48,823 bases of DNA. It comes from Actinomycetota bacterium. GTDB taxonomy: Bacteria > Actinomycetota > Acidimicrobiia > Acidimicrobiales > Ilumatobacteraceae. Below the pieces are notes generated by a model, which was not told the DNA's origin, made no database searches, and was given only the letters and a program-made list of their open reading frames with translations. Shown one piece after another: positions 41,440 through 48,823 of this stretch; the first letter of the stretch is position 1; the number at the start of each line of letters is the position of its first letter. The DNA lies in contig JAUXQB010000046.1 of NCBI GenBank assembly GCA_030685215.1, forward strand, positions 1-48,823. Reading direction: 5' to 3'. The translations under genes were made by a program, and so were the position numbers.

Positions 41440-42621
41440 TCAGCCCAAGCGCTCGATGATGGTGGCGTTGGCCATGCCGCCGCCCTCGCACATCGTCTGC
41501 AGGCCGTAGCGGCCGCCGGTGCGCTCGAGCTCGCACAGCAGGGTGGTCATCAGTCGTGCACCCGACGCGCCCAACGGGTGACCGAGTGCGATGGCGCCGC
41601 CGTTGACGTTGACGGTGTCCATGTTCGGGTGCAGTTCCTTCTCCCAGGCGAGCACGACCGAGGCGAACGCTTCGTTGATCTCGGTGAGATCCATGTCGTC
41701 CATGGTGAGTCCCGCGCGAGCGAGCACCTTCTGCGTGGCCGGGATGGGTGCGGTGAGCATCATGCGCGGATCGGCGCCGGCGAGGGAGAAGTTGACGAAG
41801 CGAGCCCGCGGCGTGAGGCCGAGCTCGATGGCCTTGGCCTCGCTCATGATGAGCATCGCGCTGGCACCGTCGGTGATCTGCGACGAGTTGCCGGCCGTCA
41901 CGCGGCCACCTTCCTCCTCGGGACGGAACACCGGCTTCAGCGCGCCGAGCGACTCCATCGTGGTGTCGCGCAGGCCGCCGTCGGTGCGTACCATCGTGCC
42001 GTCGGAGCCGAGCAGCGGGATGATCTCGCGGTCGAAGCGGCCCTCGTCGGTGGCCCGGCGGGCGTACTGCTGCGAGCGCACGCCGAACGCGTCGAGGTCG
42101 TCGCGGGTGAGGCCCCACTTGTCGGCGATCAGCTCGGCCGAGATGCCCTGCGGCACCAGCCCGCCTTCGCTCGCGTAGCGGGCGCCGACCGCGGGGCCGA
42201 ACGGGAAGCCGTACTTGCCGTCGGCCATCGACGAGCCCATCGGCACGCGGGTCATCACTTCCACACCCGCGGCCACGACGATGTCGTAGGCGCCGGCGAT
42301 GACGCCCTGTGCCGCGAAGTGGGCGGCCTGCTGGCTGCTGCCGCACTGGCGGTCAATGGTGGTGCCGGGCACGTGGTCGGGCCAGCCGGCGGCGAGCACT
42401 GCGTTGCGGCCGACGTTGACCGCCTGCTCGCCCACCTGCATGACGCAGCCCATGATGACATCGTCGATGATGCCCGGGTCGATGCCGGTGCGCTCCTGCA
42501 GCGCCTTCAGGGTCTCACCCGCGAGGTCGACCGGGTGCCAGTCCTTGAGTGCGCCGTTGCGGCGACCGAGCGGAGTGCGAACTGCGTCGACGATGACGGC
42601 GGTCGTTGCGGGGTTGGACAT
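41440..42621 (-). CDS. Thiolase (acetyl-CoA C-acyltransferase)
   Basis: 393 residues. ATG at 42621 with GGGAG upstream. Acyl-carrying Cys93 in TIDRQCGSSQQAAH, NEAFA, His in GGAIALGHPLGASGAR (about 350) and Cys in TMCEGGGMANA (about 380) make up the thiolase active site. FadA-like degradative or steroid/fatty-acid thiolases share this pattern. It cleaves a 3-oxoacyl-CoA with CoA. It is transcribed alone, with an unusually repeat-rich upstream region suggesting substrate-responsive repression. Confidence 0.92.
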   Translation of the reverse strand: MSNPATTAVIVDAVRTPLGRRNGALKDWHPVDLAGETLKALQERTGIDPGIIDDVIMGCVMQVGEQAVNVGRNAVLAAGWPDHVPGTTIDRQCGSSQQAAHFAAQGVIAGAYDIVVAAGVEVMTRVPMGSSMADGKYGFPFGPAVGARYASEGGLVPQGISAELIADKWGLTRDDLDAFGVRSQQYARRATDEGRFDREIIPLLGSDGTMVRTDGGLRDTTMESLGALKPVFRPEEEGGRVTAGNSSQITDGASAMLIMSEAKAIELGLTPRARFVNFSLAGADPRMMLTAPIPATQKVLARAGLTMDDMDLTEINEAFASVVLAWEKELHPNMDTVNVNGGAIALGHPLGASGARLMTTLLCELERTGGRYGLQTMCEGGGMANATIIERLG

Positions 42622-42822
42622 GGGGAGCTCCCTTGAGATGACACGAGGTACACGTGCGACACGGGTGACACGGCTGGTGTCACGAACTGCGCAGAGTCTG
42701 CCCGCGCGGATCGAATCCCCCGAAATCGGACGAACGTTCCGTACAACCACGTCGCTGTCGTCCACGTTGCCGCCGTCGCTCACGCTGCCGCCACCCTCGC
42801 CCTGCTCCCACGTGATGCCGAG
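42622..42822 (-). promoter_or_regulatory. Thiolase upstream region with GTGACAC/GTGTCAC operator
   Basis: GTGACAC-GGCTG-GTGTCAC (42665-42683) is a perfect 7-bp inverted repeat about 45-60 bp before the thiolase start. It is followed toward the gene by further ACACG units near 42640-42660. GGACGAACGTTCCG with the 8-bp palindrome GAACGTTC lies near 42730. This layout suits a TetR- or GntR-type repressor. No coding sequence is supported here. Confidence 0.5.
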
Positions 42823-42913
42823 ACGCACGGACGCCCACCGCCCGGCGAGGCAGTGGGTCGCTGTTCGCTCACCGGGTCGCCGTCGAGGTGGCGATCAACC
42901 GGGGTCCGTGCGT
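42823..42913 (-). terminator. Long-range 10-bp inverted repeat after the HNH gene
   Basis: ACGCACGGAC (42823-42832) and GTCCGTGCGT (42904-42913) pair perfectly around 71 nt that can fold further (GCGCC/GGCG-type stems). The element begins at the stop codon of the DUF222/HNH gene, so it may be a terminator or a small structured RNA. Confidence 0.4.
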
Positions 42914-44121
42914 CAGGCCGCCGCCGTGGCTGGTCGTGTTCGGGTGGTGTCGCCTCGCGGCGGGCAGTGCACGATGGTGCCGTTCGCGAGCCGGAGCCGC
43001 AGGTCGTGGGCGTCGCCGAGCACCTGCACACCGGGTCGGTGCTTCTCGTGGTGATGGTGCGAGCACCACAGCGCCATGTTGATCAGATCGGTGGTACCGC
43101 CATTCTCGAACGCCTGCAGGTGATCCACTTCGCACCATGCGGCAGGAATGTGGCACTCCGCCCACCGGCAGCCGCCGTCGCGCGCGACCAGCGCCCGATA
43201 CTGCGCCTCGGTGGCGAAGCGAACCTCGCGGCCGAGGTCGAGCACGATCGCGCCCGCGTGCACGATGCGCTGCAGGTTCGCCTGCTCGGCCAGGTGGCGC
43301 ACCACGTGCGCGGGAATGCGATCGCCGTGCGCGGTGACTCCGGCCTCGTTCGTGATGCCGCCGAACGACAGCGCGTCGATGGTGATGAGGATGGTGGGCT
43401 TCTCCCGCCCGCCGAGCACTTGGCCCTTGGCGTATGCCCGGCACAGCTGCACCAGACCGTCGGCGAGCCGCTGCTCGGTGGTGCGCGTGTCGCCCTCGCT
43501 GGGCTTGCCGGCGACGGACGAGATGGCGTTGTGGAACTCGCGTGACTGCAGCGACGGCAGCGTGACGGTGGTGGTGACCATGCCATCGGCCGCGGGCGTG
43601 GACCGCACCGAGCGCCGCTGATGCCGTCGCTCCTCGGCTTCCTCGTCGGTCTCGGCCGAGTGGATGTCCTTGAACCGCTCGGCTGCAGCCTTCGCGTCGC
43701 GCGGCCCGGCGCCCTTCACCGAGTCGATCAGCTCGTTCAGGTCCGCGTTCGCGGGCGGGTTGGTGACCGCGTCGTGCAGCGCCTCTGCCGTCGCGGCCGA
43801 CACGTCGCCGTGCTCGACCGCATCGGCGAGCTCGGGCGACTGGTCGAGTGCTTCGCCGAGCCGGACCCGGCTTGCCGCATCGCCGTACGACGTCTTGGTC
43901 TGCCGCGCCAACCAGTCGGCCATGTCGCGTGAGCCGGTGCCCTGCCACACCCGCGCGTTGTCGGCAGCCCGTACCAGCCGAGCGTGCAGCCCGCGAACGC
44001 GGTCGAGGTGACGCTGCAGTGCGAGCGACCCGTGAGCGAGCTCGTCGACGGTGAGCGCGAGCGGATCGACCAACGCCACGGCATCTGCTGCCAGGTCGAG
44101 GAGGTCGAGTTTGTCTCGCAT
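42913..44121 (-). CDS. DUF222 / HNH endonuclease protein (13E12-repeat family)
   Basis: 402 residues. ATG at 44121 behind a TATCAT leaderless promoter. The helical DUF222 domain occupies about 5-300. The C-terminal HNH domain (about 310-375) shows CRWAECHIPAAWCEVDHLQAFENGGTTDLINMALWCSHHHHEKH, with the Cys pairs for zinc, the HNH His in VDHL, the Asn and the last His. These actinobacterial proteins match the REP13E12 family of M. tuberculosis, several of which are LexA-controlled and serve as phage integration sites. A LexA box stands directly upstream here too. DNA target unknown. Confidence 0.88.
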   Translation of the reverse strand: MRDKLDLLDLAADAVALVDPLALTVDELAHGSLALQRHLDRVRGLHARLVRAADNARVWQGTGSRDMADWLARQTKTSYGDAASRVRLGEALDQSPELADAVEHGDVSAATAEALHDAVTNPPANADLNELIDSVKGAGPRDAKAAAERFKDIHSAETDEEAEERRHQRRSVRSTPAADGMVTTTVTLPSLQSREFHNAISSVAGKPSEGDTRTTEQRLADGLVQLCRAYAKGQVLGGREKPTILITIDALSFGGITNEAGVTAHGDRIPAHVVRHLAEQANLQRIVHAGAIVLDLGREVRFATEAQYRALVARDGGCRWAECHIPAAWCEVDHLQAFENGGTTDLINMALWCSHHHHEKHRPGVQVLGDAHDLRLRLANGTIVHCPPRGDTTRTRPATAAA

Positions 44122-44128
44122 GTGAATG

Positions 44129-44149
44129 ATGATAGCGAACGTATGTTCC
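44129..44149 (-). promoter_or_regulatory. SOS (LexA) box and -10 of the HNH gene
   Basis: CGAAC-GTAT-GTTCC (44136-44149) contains GAAC-N4-GTTC, the LexA box of Actinobacteria and Firmicutes. On the minus strand it adjoins the -10 TATCAT (44134 to 44129), itself 7 nt before the ATG. LexA bound here would block the promoter until DNA damage. Confidence 0.65.
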
Positions 44150-44253
44150 CCTCGTCAACCACAATGGTGAGATTTCTGCTTCGCAGGCGGCGGCTTGTAC
44201 TGATCCTGTCGGAAGGGTGTGACAGGCACGCACCCTCACACAGCGATCCGACC

Positions 44254-44688
44254 TCAGCTCAGCTTCGACCACACTCGTTGGAGCGCGCCGATGTCGGTCT
44301 CGGTGAGGCGGCGGGAGAAGTGTTCCTGCACCAGTCGCCGGTAGCTGAGGTTGGCATCGCGCCACGTGGTGCGACCGTCGGCCGTGAGCGACACGGTGAC
44401 GGCGCGACGATCGTCGGGCTGTGGCGTGTACGTACGTCGCAGGTAGCCCTCGTCCTCCATGCGGGTGAGCCGGCGCGAGAGACTGCTGGGCACCTCGTCG
44501 AGCACCTCGCACAACTGGTGCACGCGCATCGAACCGCCTGCGTCGCGCACCGCGGTGAGCACGTCGAACCAGGCGAGCGGCAGCTCGTGCTCCTCCACCA
44601 GCAACTGGTCGACCCGACGTTGCAGCGCGGCCGATGTCTGGCAGAACTGACGCCAGAGCGCGATGCGCTCGGCATCGAGACGCGGCAT
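44254..44688 (-). CDS. MarR-family transcriptional regulator
   Basis: 144 residues. The ATG at 44688 follows the aminotransferase stop with no gap, so the two are coupled. Winged helix: LPLAWFDVLTAVRDAGGSMRVHQLCEVLD, recognition helix VPSSLSRRLTRMEDEGYL and wing RRTYTPQPDDRRAVTVSLT. It probably reports on a substrate or product of the aminotransferase, or on a drug-like ligand. The 132-bp gap downstream (44122-44253) contains the SOS promoter and nothing else I can support. Confidence 0.87.
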   Translation of the reverse strand: MPRLDAERIALWRQFCQTSAALQRRVDQLLVEEHELPLAWFDVLTAVRDAGGSMRVHQLCEVLDEVPSSLSRRLTRMEDEGYLRRTYTPQPDDRRAVTVSLTADGRTTWRDANLSYRRLVQEHFSRRLTETDIGALQRVWSKLS

Positions 44689-45939
44689 CTAGGCGGTTGC
44701 CTTGAGCGCCGCGCCGAAGGCGGCGAGGGCCAGTGCGATCTCGTGCTCGCTGACCACCAGCGGCGGCATCCAGCGCAACGTGCGACCGTAAGTGCCGGCG
44801 TTCATCAGGATGAGGTGGCCCTCCTCGAGGCAGTGCTTGGTGATGGCGGCAACGCGTGCAGCATCGTCGAACTCGGTGCCCACCATCAGGCCCAGCCCAC
44901 GCACCTGGGTGATGGTGGCGTGCTCCTGCTGCAGCTCGCGGATGCCGGCCTGCAGCTGCTCGCCACGGGCCACCACGTTGGCGAGGAACGCGGGATCGGA
45001 CATGACCTCGATGGTGGCGAGCGCAGCTGCGCACCCCATCGCGTTGCCGCCGTACGTGCCGCCGTGACTGCCGGTGGGCCACTTGTCGTCGAGCTCGCGG
45101 CGAGTGCCCAGCGCGGCGAACGGGAAGCCGCTGGCGATGCCCTTGGCCATGCAGATGATGTCGGGCTCGAGGTCGTAGTGATCGACGGCGAACATCTTGC
45201 CCGTGCGACCGAACCCGCTCTGCACCTCGTCGGCGATGAACAGAATGCCGTGCTGACGGCAGCGCTCGACGATGCCGTGGATGAACGCGGGCGGCGCCGG
45301 GATGTAGCCGCCCTCGCCGAGCACCGGCTCGAGGATGACGCACGCGGTCTCCTCCGGTGCGGTCATGCTCTTCAGCAGGTGGTCGAAGCCCCAGAGCGCG
45401 TCGGCGACCTCGGCGTCCTGATCCGGGGCCATGGGGTCGGGGTAGGGCGCGACGAACACACCCGACGGCAGCGGCGCGTGGCCGGCGCGGTAGCCGGTCT
45501 TGGACGTGGTCATCGCCATCGCCATGTGTGTGCGACCGTGGAAGCTGCCGCTGAACACGATGGTGTGCGGCCGCTTGGTGGCCTGCTTCGCCAACTTCAC
45601 CGCGGCCTCGGTGATCTCGGCCCCGGAGTTGGCGTAGAAGAACGTGTCGATGGGACCGGGGGTGAGGTCGGCCAGCTTGGCGGCGAGCGGCTCGAGCAGG
45701 TCGTGCTTGAACACGTTGACCTGCGCGTGGATGAACCGCTGCGCCTGCGCGCCGATGGCCGCGGCCACGGCCGGGTGCGCGTGGCCGGTGGAGTTCACCG
45801 CGATGCCGGCAGCGAAGTCGAGGTACTCCTCGCCGCTGGTGGTGGTGACCCAGCAGCCCTTCCCGTGCGAGACCTGCAGGGGAGTGACGGAGAACCACAC
45901 GTTCGACAAGTGTGAGGTGGGCTGCGACGACGCTGTCAT
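44689..45939 (-). CDS. Class III (omega) aminotransferase
   Basis: 416 residues, ATG behind a TAAGCT leaderless promoter. PLP motifs: FYANSGAEITEAAVKLAKQAT, GSFHGRTHMAMAMT, FIADEVQSGFGRTGKMFAVDHY (Asp contacts the pyridine N) and the Schiff-base Lys in DIICMAKGIASGFPFAALG. This is close to 4-aminobutyrate/ornithine-type transaminases; the amino donor is uncertain. In operon with the MarR regulator downstream. Confidence 0.9.
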   Translation of the reverse strand: MTASSQPTSHLSNVWFSVTPLQVSHGKGCWVTTTSGEEYLDFAAGIAVNSTGHAHPAVAAAIGAQAQRFIHAQVNVFKHDLLEPLAAKLADLTPGPIDTFFYANSGAEITEAAVKLAKQATKRPHTIVFSGSFHGRTHMAMAMTTSKTGYRAGHAPLPSGVFVAPYPDPMAPDQDAEVADALWGFDHLLKSMTAPEETACVILEPVLGEGGYIPAPPAFIHGIVERCRQHGILFIADEVQSGFGRTGKMFAVDHYDLEPDIICMAKGIASGFPFAALGTRRELDDKWPTGSHGGTYGGNAMGCAAALATIEVMSDPAFLANVVARGEQLQAGIRELQQEHATITQVRGLGLMVGTEFDDAARVAAITKHCLEEGHLILMNAGTYGRTLRWMPPLVVSEHEIALALAAFGAALKATA

Positions 45940-45946
45940 GCCCGGC

Positions 45947-45952
45947 AGCTTA
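45947..45952 (-). promoter_or_regulatory. -10 element TAAGCT, leaderless start
   Basis: On the minus strand TAAGCT (45952 to 45947) is 7 nt before the ATG at 45939; it overlaps the TAA stop of the preceding gene. Confidence 0.5.
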
Positions 45953-46846
45953 GAACGTCTTCACGAACTCGCCGGCGGCCGTCGCCTCGATGACGGCGCT
46001 GCCGCGGGGACCGTTCACGTAGATGCGCACCACGATCGGCCCCGGCTCGATGAACGAGTCGCGACCGACGATGAAGTACGACACCTCGCCACCCTCCACG
46101 CCGCTCAAGCGTGGCGCGTCGAGCGCGAGCGCGGTGATGGCGTCCCAGTTCACCTCGACCGCGGTGAACGTCTTGTCGGCGGCCTCGGGATCGTCGGGTT
46201 GCGCGGTCGGCGCGCCGACCACTCCGGTTCGCCAGATGTACTGATCGAGCCGGCCGGGCGTGGTGGGGTCCTCGGCGGTGACGATCGCGTAGTCGGTGTA
46301 GATGAGCACCTGCGTGAACTTCGTCGGCTCGCCGGGGATCGCCTGATCGAGCGCGGTCGCCACCGCTGCCGCAGCGCCACCTTCGAACAGGAACTCCTCG
46401 GGACCGTCGATGCCGAGCGAGTCGCGGTCCTTGTCGGACAGGTCGGGATCGGCCAGCTCCTGCCCCTGGTTGGCGGCGTCGACGCCCTTCATCACGGCCC
46501 ACACGGCCACGCCGATGCCGCCCAGGAAGCCGCCGAGGATGATGATCATCAACAGCATCCCGCCCCAGCTGCGCTTCCGCTTCGGGTAGGCGATGGTGGG
46601 ATAGCCGGTGGCACCGAAGGCCTGCGCCGGCTGGCCCGGGAAGCTCTGCTGGCCCGGGAAGCTGGGCTGACCGGGATAGGTGGGCTGGTCCGGGATGGTG
46701 GTGCTGCCGGGCTGGCCGCCGAGGAACGCTCCGGGCGTGGGAGGGACCTGGTTGAACGAGTCGTTCGACCCGGGGTGGTTCTGACCTGGGATCGGCGTGC
46801 TGCGCGGCGGTTGGCCGGGAGCACCGAAGGGCGGTTGGTAGGACAT
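45950..46846 (-). CDS. Single-pass membrane protein with Pro/Gly-rich cytosolic region
   Basis: 298 residues from ATG 46846 (CACAAT 7 nt upstream); an ATG at 46882 would add twelve residues. Residues 1-95 are Pro/Gly/Gln-rich with repeated YPGQPSFPGQ units. One TM (about 95-118, after KRKRSWGG) leads to an extracytoplasmic alpha/beta domain (about 125-298) with no recognised motif. The layout resembles actinobacterial septal or secretion-associated proteins. Function unknown. Confidence 0.72.
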   Translation of the reverse strand: MSYQPPFGAPGQPPRSTPIPGQNHPGSNDSFNQVPPTPGAFLGGQPGSTTIPDQPTYPGQPSFPGQQSFPGQPAQAFGATGYPTIAYPKRKRSWGGMLLMIIILGGFLGGIGVAVWAVMKGVDAANQGQELADPDLSDKDRDSLGIDGPEEFLFEGGAAAAVATALDQAIPGEPTKFTQVLIYTDYAIVTAEDPTTPGRLDQYIWRTGVVGAPTAQPDDPEAADKTFTAVEVNWDAITALALDAPRLSGVEGGEVSYFIVGRDSFIEPGPIVVRIYVNGPRGSAVIEATAAGEFVKTF

Positions 46847-46896
46847 GGAGACGATTGTGCGCTGCTCGTCCGTGCCTGTCATGAGTAGCGCGCTAC

Positions 46897-47706
46897 CTAT
46901 CTTTCGCGTGCCTCGTCCAACTCGGTGCCGGCATCGGTCAGCAGCAGTGGAAAGGTGGCGTCGTCCGGGATCGGCGGGCTGCACCGCCAGGTGCGCTGCA
47001 CTCGCTCGACGTCGTCGCCCAGGAATCGGATGCTGATGACGCGTCGCCTGCCGATGGCGCCCTGCGAGCCGTGCAGCGTGAGCGCGTGGAAGAAGACGGC
47101 GTCGCCCAGGTCGAGCGCCCAGCCGAGGACGGGGAACGCATCTCGATCGGCCTCCACGTCGGGGACGTCGACCAGCGAGCCTTCCGGGAACCACTTCGCT
47201 TCCCGCTGCATGAAGGTGCGCGGCATCAGCCATGGTCCGAGGTGGGTGCCGGCGACGAACTCGAGCGTGCTGTCACGAGGTACCGGGTCGACCGGCAGCC
47301 ACATGCTCACCACGTGGCGACCATCCACGTCGTAGTACGGCTGGTCCTGGTGCCAGGGCGTCGGCTGGCGGGTGCCGGCATCCTTCACCAGCAGGTGATC
47401 GTGATAGAGCCGGACCGTGCGCGAACCCATCAGCGCCTGCGCCAGCGGGGCGGTTGCCCGAGCAAGTTCCAGGTACGCGGGGAATCGCGGCCAGTTGCAG
47501 AAGTCCTCGACGAACCGGCCTGGGTCGTCGGCAGTGCTGGCCACCTGCGCGAGGTCGCTGGGGTCGGCGAGGTTCGCATCCACCGCCTCCGTCACGCGCT
47601 GCAGCAGATCGGCCGGCACCGCGCCGCGCACGCACACGGCGCCGTCGCGGGCGAAGTCGTCGGCGAGATCGGTCATGTCGCGCTCGTCCATGTCGCGCTC
47701 GGTCAC
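46897..47706 (-). CDS. Phytanoyl-CoA dioxygenase (PhyH) family protein
   Basis: 269 residues. The GTG at 47706 overlaps the esterase stop (GTGA); in-frame ATGs at codons 6 and 11 (VTERDMDERDM) are alternatives. Iron ligands His119 and Asp121 in PTPWHQDQPYYD, distal His212 in TLHGSQ, and Arg about 220-222 for 2-oxoglutarate. DLGDAVFFHALTLHG and the RTVRLYHDHLLVKD strand match the family. It hydroxylates an unknown substrate, likely a lipid or small acid. Coupled to a secreted esterase. Confidence 0.85.
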   Translation of the reverse strand: MTERDMDERDMTDLADDFARDGAVCVRGAVPADLLQRVTEAVDANLADPSDLAQVASTADDPGRFVEDFCNWPRFPAYLELARATAPLAQALMGSRTVRLYHDHLLVKDAGTRQPTPWHQDQPYYDVDGRHVVSMWLPVDPVPRDSTLEFVAGTHLGPWLMPRTFMQREAKWFPEGSLVDVPDVEADRDAFPVLGWALDLGDAVFFHALTLHGSQGAIGRRRVISIRFLGDDVERVQRTWRCSPPIPDDATFPLLLTDAGTELDEARER

Positions 47707-48689
47707 ACCAGGTCCAGATGGTCGATGAGGAACAGCCGCCACGAGCGATCGATCTCGCCCTGGTGTGCTGCGTAGAGACCCTGTGCGTGGCCGCTCTCCA
47801 GTTCGAACCACTGCCCGAGCGCAGGGACGCCGGCCGCCACCGATGCCGCGACCGTGGCGACCGAGCACGAGTAGGGGACCATCGGGTCGCCGCCACTGGC
47901 GATCATGGCCACCGGCGCGTCGGCGGAGTCGATGGACCCTTCGATGTAGTTGCAGCCCGACATGGCGAGCACGGCCGACACGCGTGACGCGGCCGGCGGA
48001 GGGCTGCCGGGTGTGTTGAGCGTCTGCCCGACCAGCACGGCGGTGATGGCACCAGCCGAACTGCCGCCGATGGCGACGCGAGTGGTGTCGATGCCGTAGG
48101 TGCCGGCCTGCGTGCGCAACCAGGCCACCGCTGCGGCGGCGTCGGCGCGCGCGGCCATGATGGCGCGCTCGCAGCGGGCCTGTTCGGCGATCAACTGCGC
48201 GCCGGTGAACTGGCCCGCTTGCACCTGCAGGCACCGACTGCCGGGATCGATGCGGTAGCTGATCGATGCGGTGACGTAGCCGAGTCGCGCGTACGCGACG
48301 GCCACCGACGCCATGCTGCTCCGGTTGCCGGCGGCGAACGCGCCGCCGTGCACCCACACCAGCAGCGGCCGCGAGGTGGAGGTGTCGCCGATCGGCCGGT
48401 ACAGGTCGAGCTGCAGCACGACCGACTGGCCGGTGTTGAGGTCCGGCGCGGTGGCGTACGTGAGCGTGCTGGTCGTGGCGCCGGAGAAGATCGGTGTGCG
48501 GTAACGCTGCGCGGCAAACGCCAATCGCTGGGCAACGAGCGCCACGGTCGCCGGCTCGTCGACCGCCTCCGTGCGCGGCGGCATGCCGGGCTCGGGAGCC
48601 GCGCCCGCCGTGGGTCCCGATGCGGGTCCGCACAGGCCCACCAGGAGGACCGCGGTCGTCACCAGTGCGAGTGTGCTGCGGCGCGCCAT
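47703..48689 (-). CDS. Secreted alpha/beta hydrolase (esterase/lipase, BD-FAE-like)
   Basis: 328 residues, ATG at 48689. N-terminal signal peptide MARRSTLALVTTAVLLVGLC. Oxyanion motif VWVHGGAFAAG (HGG at 114-116), nucleophile Ser211 in AIGGSSAGA, Asp in SGGDPMVPY and His in ESGHAQGLY. Carboxylesterase or lipase of the hormone-sensitive type, acting outside the membrane. Its TGA overlaps the PhyH start. CACACT lies 7 nt before the ATG and may be the -10. Confidence 0.87.
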   Translation of the reverse strand: MARRSTLALVTTAVLLVGLCGPASGPTAGAAPEPGMPPRTEAVDEPATVALVAQRLAFAAQRYRTPIFSGATTSTLTYATAPDLNTGQSVVLQLDLYRPIGDTSTSRPLLVWVHGGAFAAGNRSSMASVAVAYARLGYVTASISYRIDPGSRCLQVQAGQFTGAQLIAEQARCERAIMAARADAAAAVAWLRTQAGTYGIDTTRVAIGGSSAGAITAVLVGQTLNTPGSPPPAASRVSAVLAMSGCNYIEGSIDSADAPVAMIASGGDPMVPYSCSVATVAASVAAGVPALGQWFELESGHAQGLYAAHQGEIDRSWRLFLIDHLDLV

Positions 48690-48736
48690 CCCCACCAGTG
48701 TGACGCGCGGAGGGCCGACTCGCCACAGGCGACGCG

Positions 48737-48823
48737 CTACAGCTCCACCGTTCCCGAGACGCAGGTGACCGCGTCGCCACCCACCCACACCTGGCCGGTG
48801 GTGTCGGTGTCGATGAACACGCG
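48737..48823 (-). CDS. PhzF-family protein, C-terminal fragment
   Basis: 28 codons and a TAG at 48739-48737 lie within the window; the rest is upstream, beyond the window edge. The translated end TGQVWVGGDAVTCVSGTVEL matches the conserved C-terminus of PhzF-type isomerases (VWVGG...SGT). Too short for a firm call. Only 47 bp separate it from the esterase gene. Confidence 0.6.
   Translation of the reverse strand, partial: RVFIDTDTTGQVWVGGDAVTCVSGTVEL

Noticed and set aside
1-48823. tRNA, rRNA, CRISPR arrays, insertion sequences, prophage
   Set aside because: Scanned for T-loop-like sequence, regularly spaced repeats, transposase or integrase motifs and terminal repeats; none was convincing.

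Overview
The window is a 48.8 kb piece of a high-GC chromosome from an actinobacterium. The strongest taxonomic evidence is the block fhaA-fhaB-pstP-rodA-pbpA-pknB, then trpG/pabA (opposite strand) and crgA (32.4-41.0 kb). This is the gene set and order known near the origin in Mycobacterium and relatives, except that no pknA lies between pbpA and pknB. Short Thr/Ser-rich linkers, a DUF222/HNH gene, many 4-bp ATGA/GTGA overlaps and many leaderless starts also fit Actinobacteria. An Acidimicrobiia-like lineage is my guess from overall flavour only. I see no rRNA, tRNA, CRISPR, insertion sequence or prophage.

Layout. 1-2.7 kb: two coupled secreted/anchored proteins of unknown role. 2.8-3.2 kb: a thioredoxin behind a CsoR-like palindrome. 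3.2-8.5 kb: a divergent catabolic-looking cluster (aldehyde dehydrogenase and FAH-family hydrolase on minus; acetoacetate-decarboxylase-like protein, cytochrome P450 and glutamine-amidotransferase hydrolase on plus). 8.5-9.2 kb: a Doc toxin with a ribbon-helix-helix antitoxin. 9.2-14.5 kb: a CotH-like lipoprotein, an OmpR-type regulator and its histidine kinase face a DUF4956 membrane protein and a VTC polyphosphate-polymerase-like protein across an intergenic region with a perfect 18-bp inverted repeat. 14.5-16.6 kb: PlsC, MarR and a coiled-coil protein. 16.7-23.8 kb: metzincin lipoprotein, RmuC, GNAT, exonuclease VII (xseA-xseB), Eis-like acetyltransferase, polyprenyl diphosphate synthase. 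23.9-28.5 kb: two coupled alpha/beta hydrolases (one without its serine nucleophile), a LysM lipoprotein, a putative 2-oxoglutarate-oxygenase-fold protein, an ArsB-like transporter lacking its N-terminal part, and an HprK-like P-loop protein. 28.5-32.4 kb: a small-molecule kinase broken by an in-frame TGA, a B12-dependent ethylmalonyl-CoA mutase and Aat. 32.4-41 kb: the cell-division and peptidoglycan locus. 41-48.8 kb: DnaA-box-like sites, zinc-ribbon membrane protein, thiolase, SOS-box DUF222/HNH gene, MarR and class III aminotransferase, membrane protein, PhyH oxygenase, esterase, and the 3' end of a PhzF-like gene.

Most interesting points. (1) The two-component, CotH, DUF4956 and VTC module looks like a regulated envelope polyphosphate/phosphotransfer system: each divergent promoter carries a copy of a PhoP-like TCACAG direct repeat in its own orientation. 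(2) A window-wide leaderless promoter signature is visible: TAGCCT or another TANNNT hexamer, usually 6-8 nt before the start codon, at fourteen genes. (3) Several genes carry diagnostic lesions or altered motifs: the missing serine, the in-frame TGA, the 5'-truncated transporter and a P450 heme loop without glycines.
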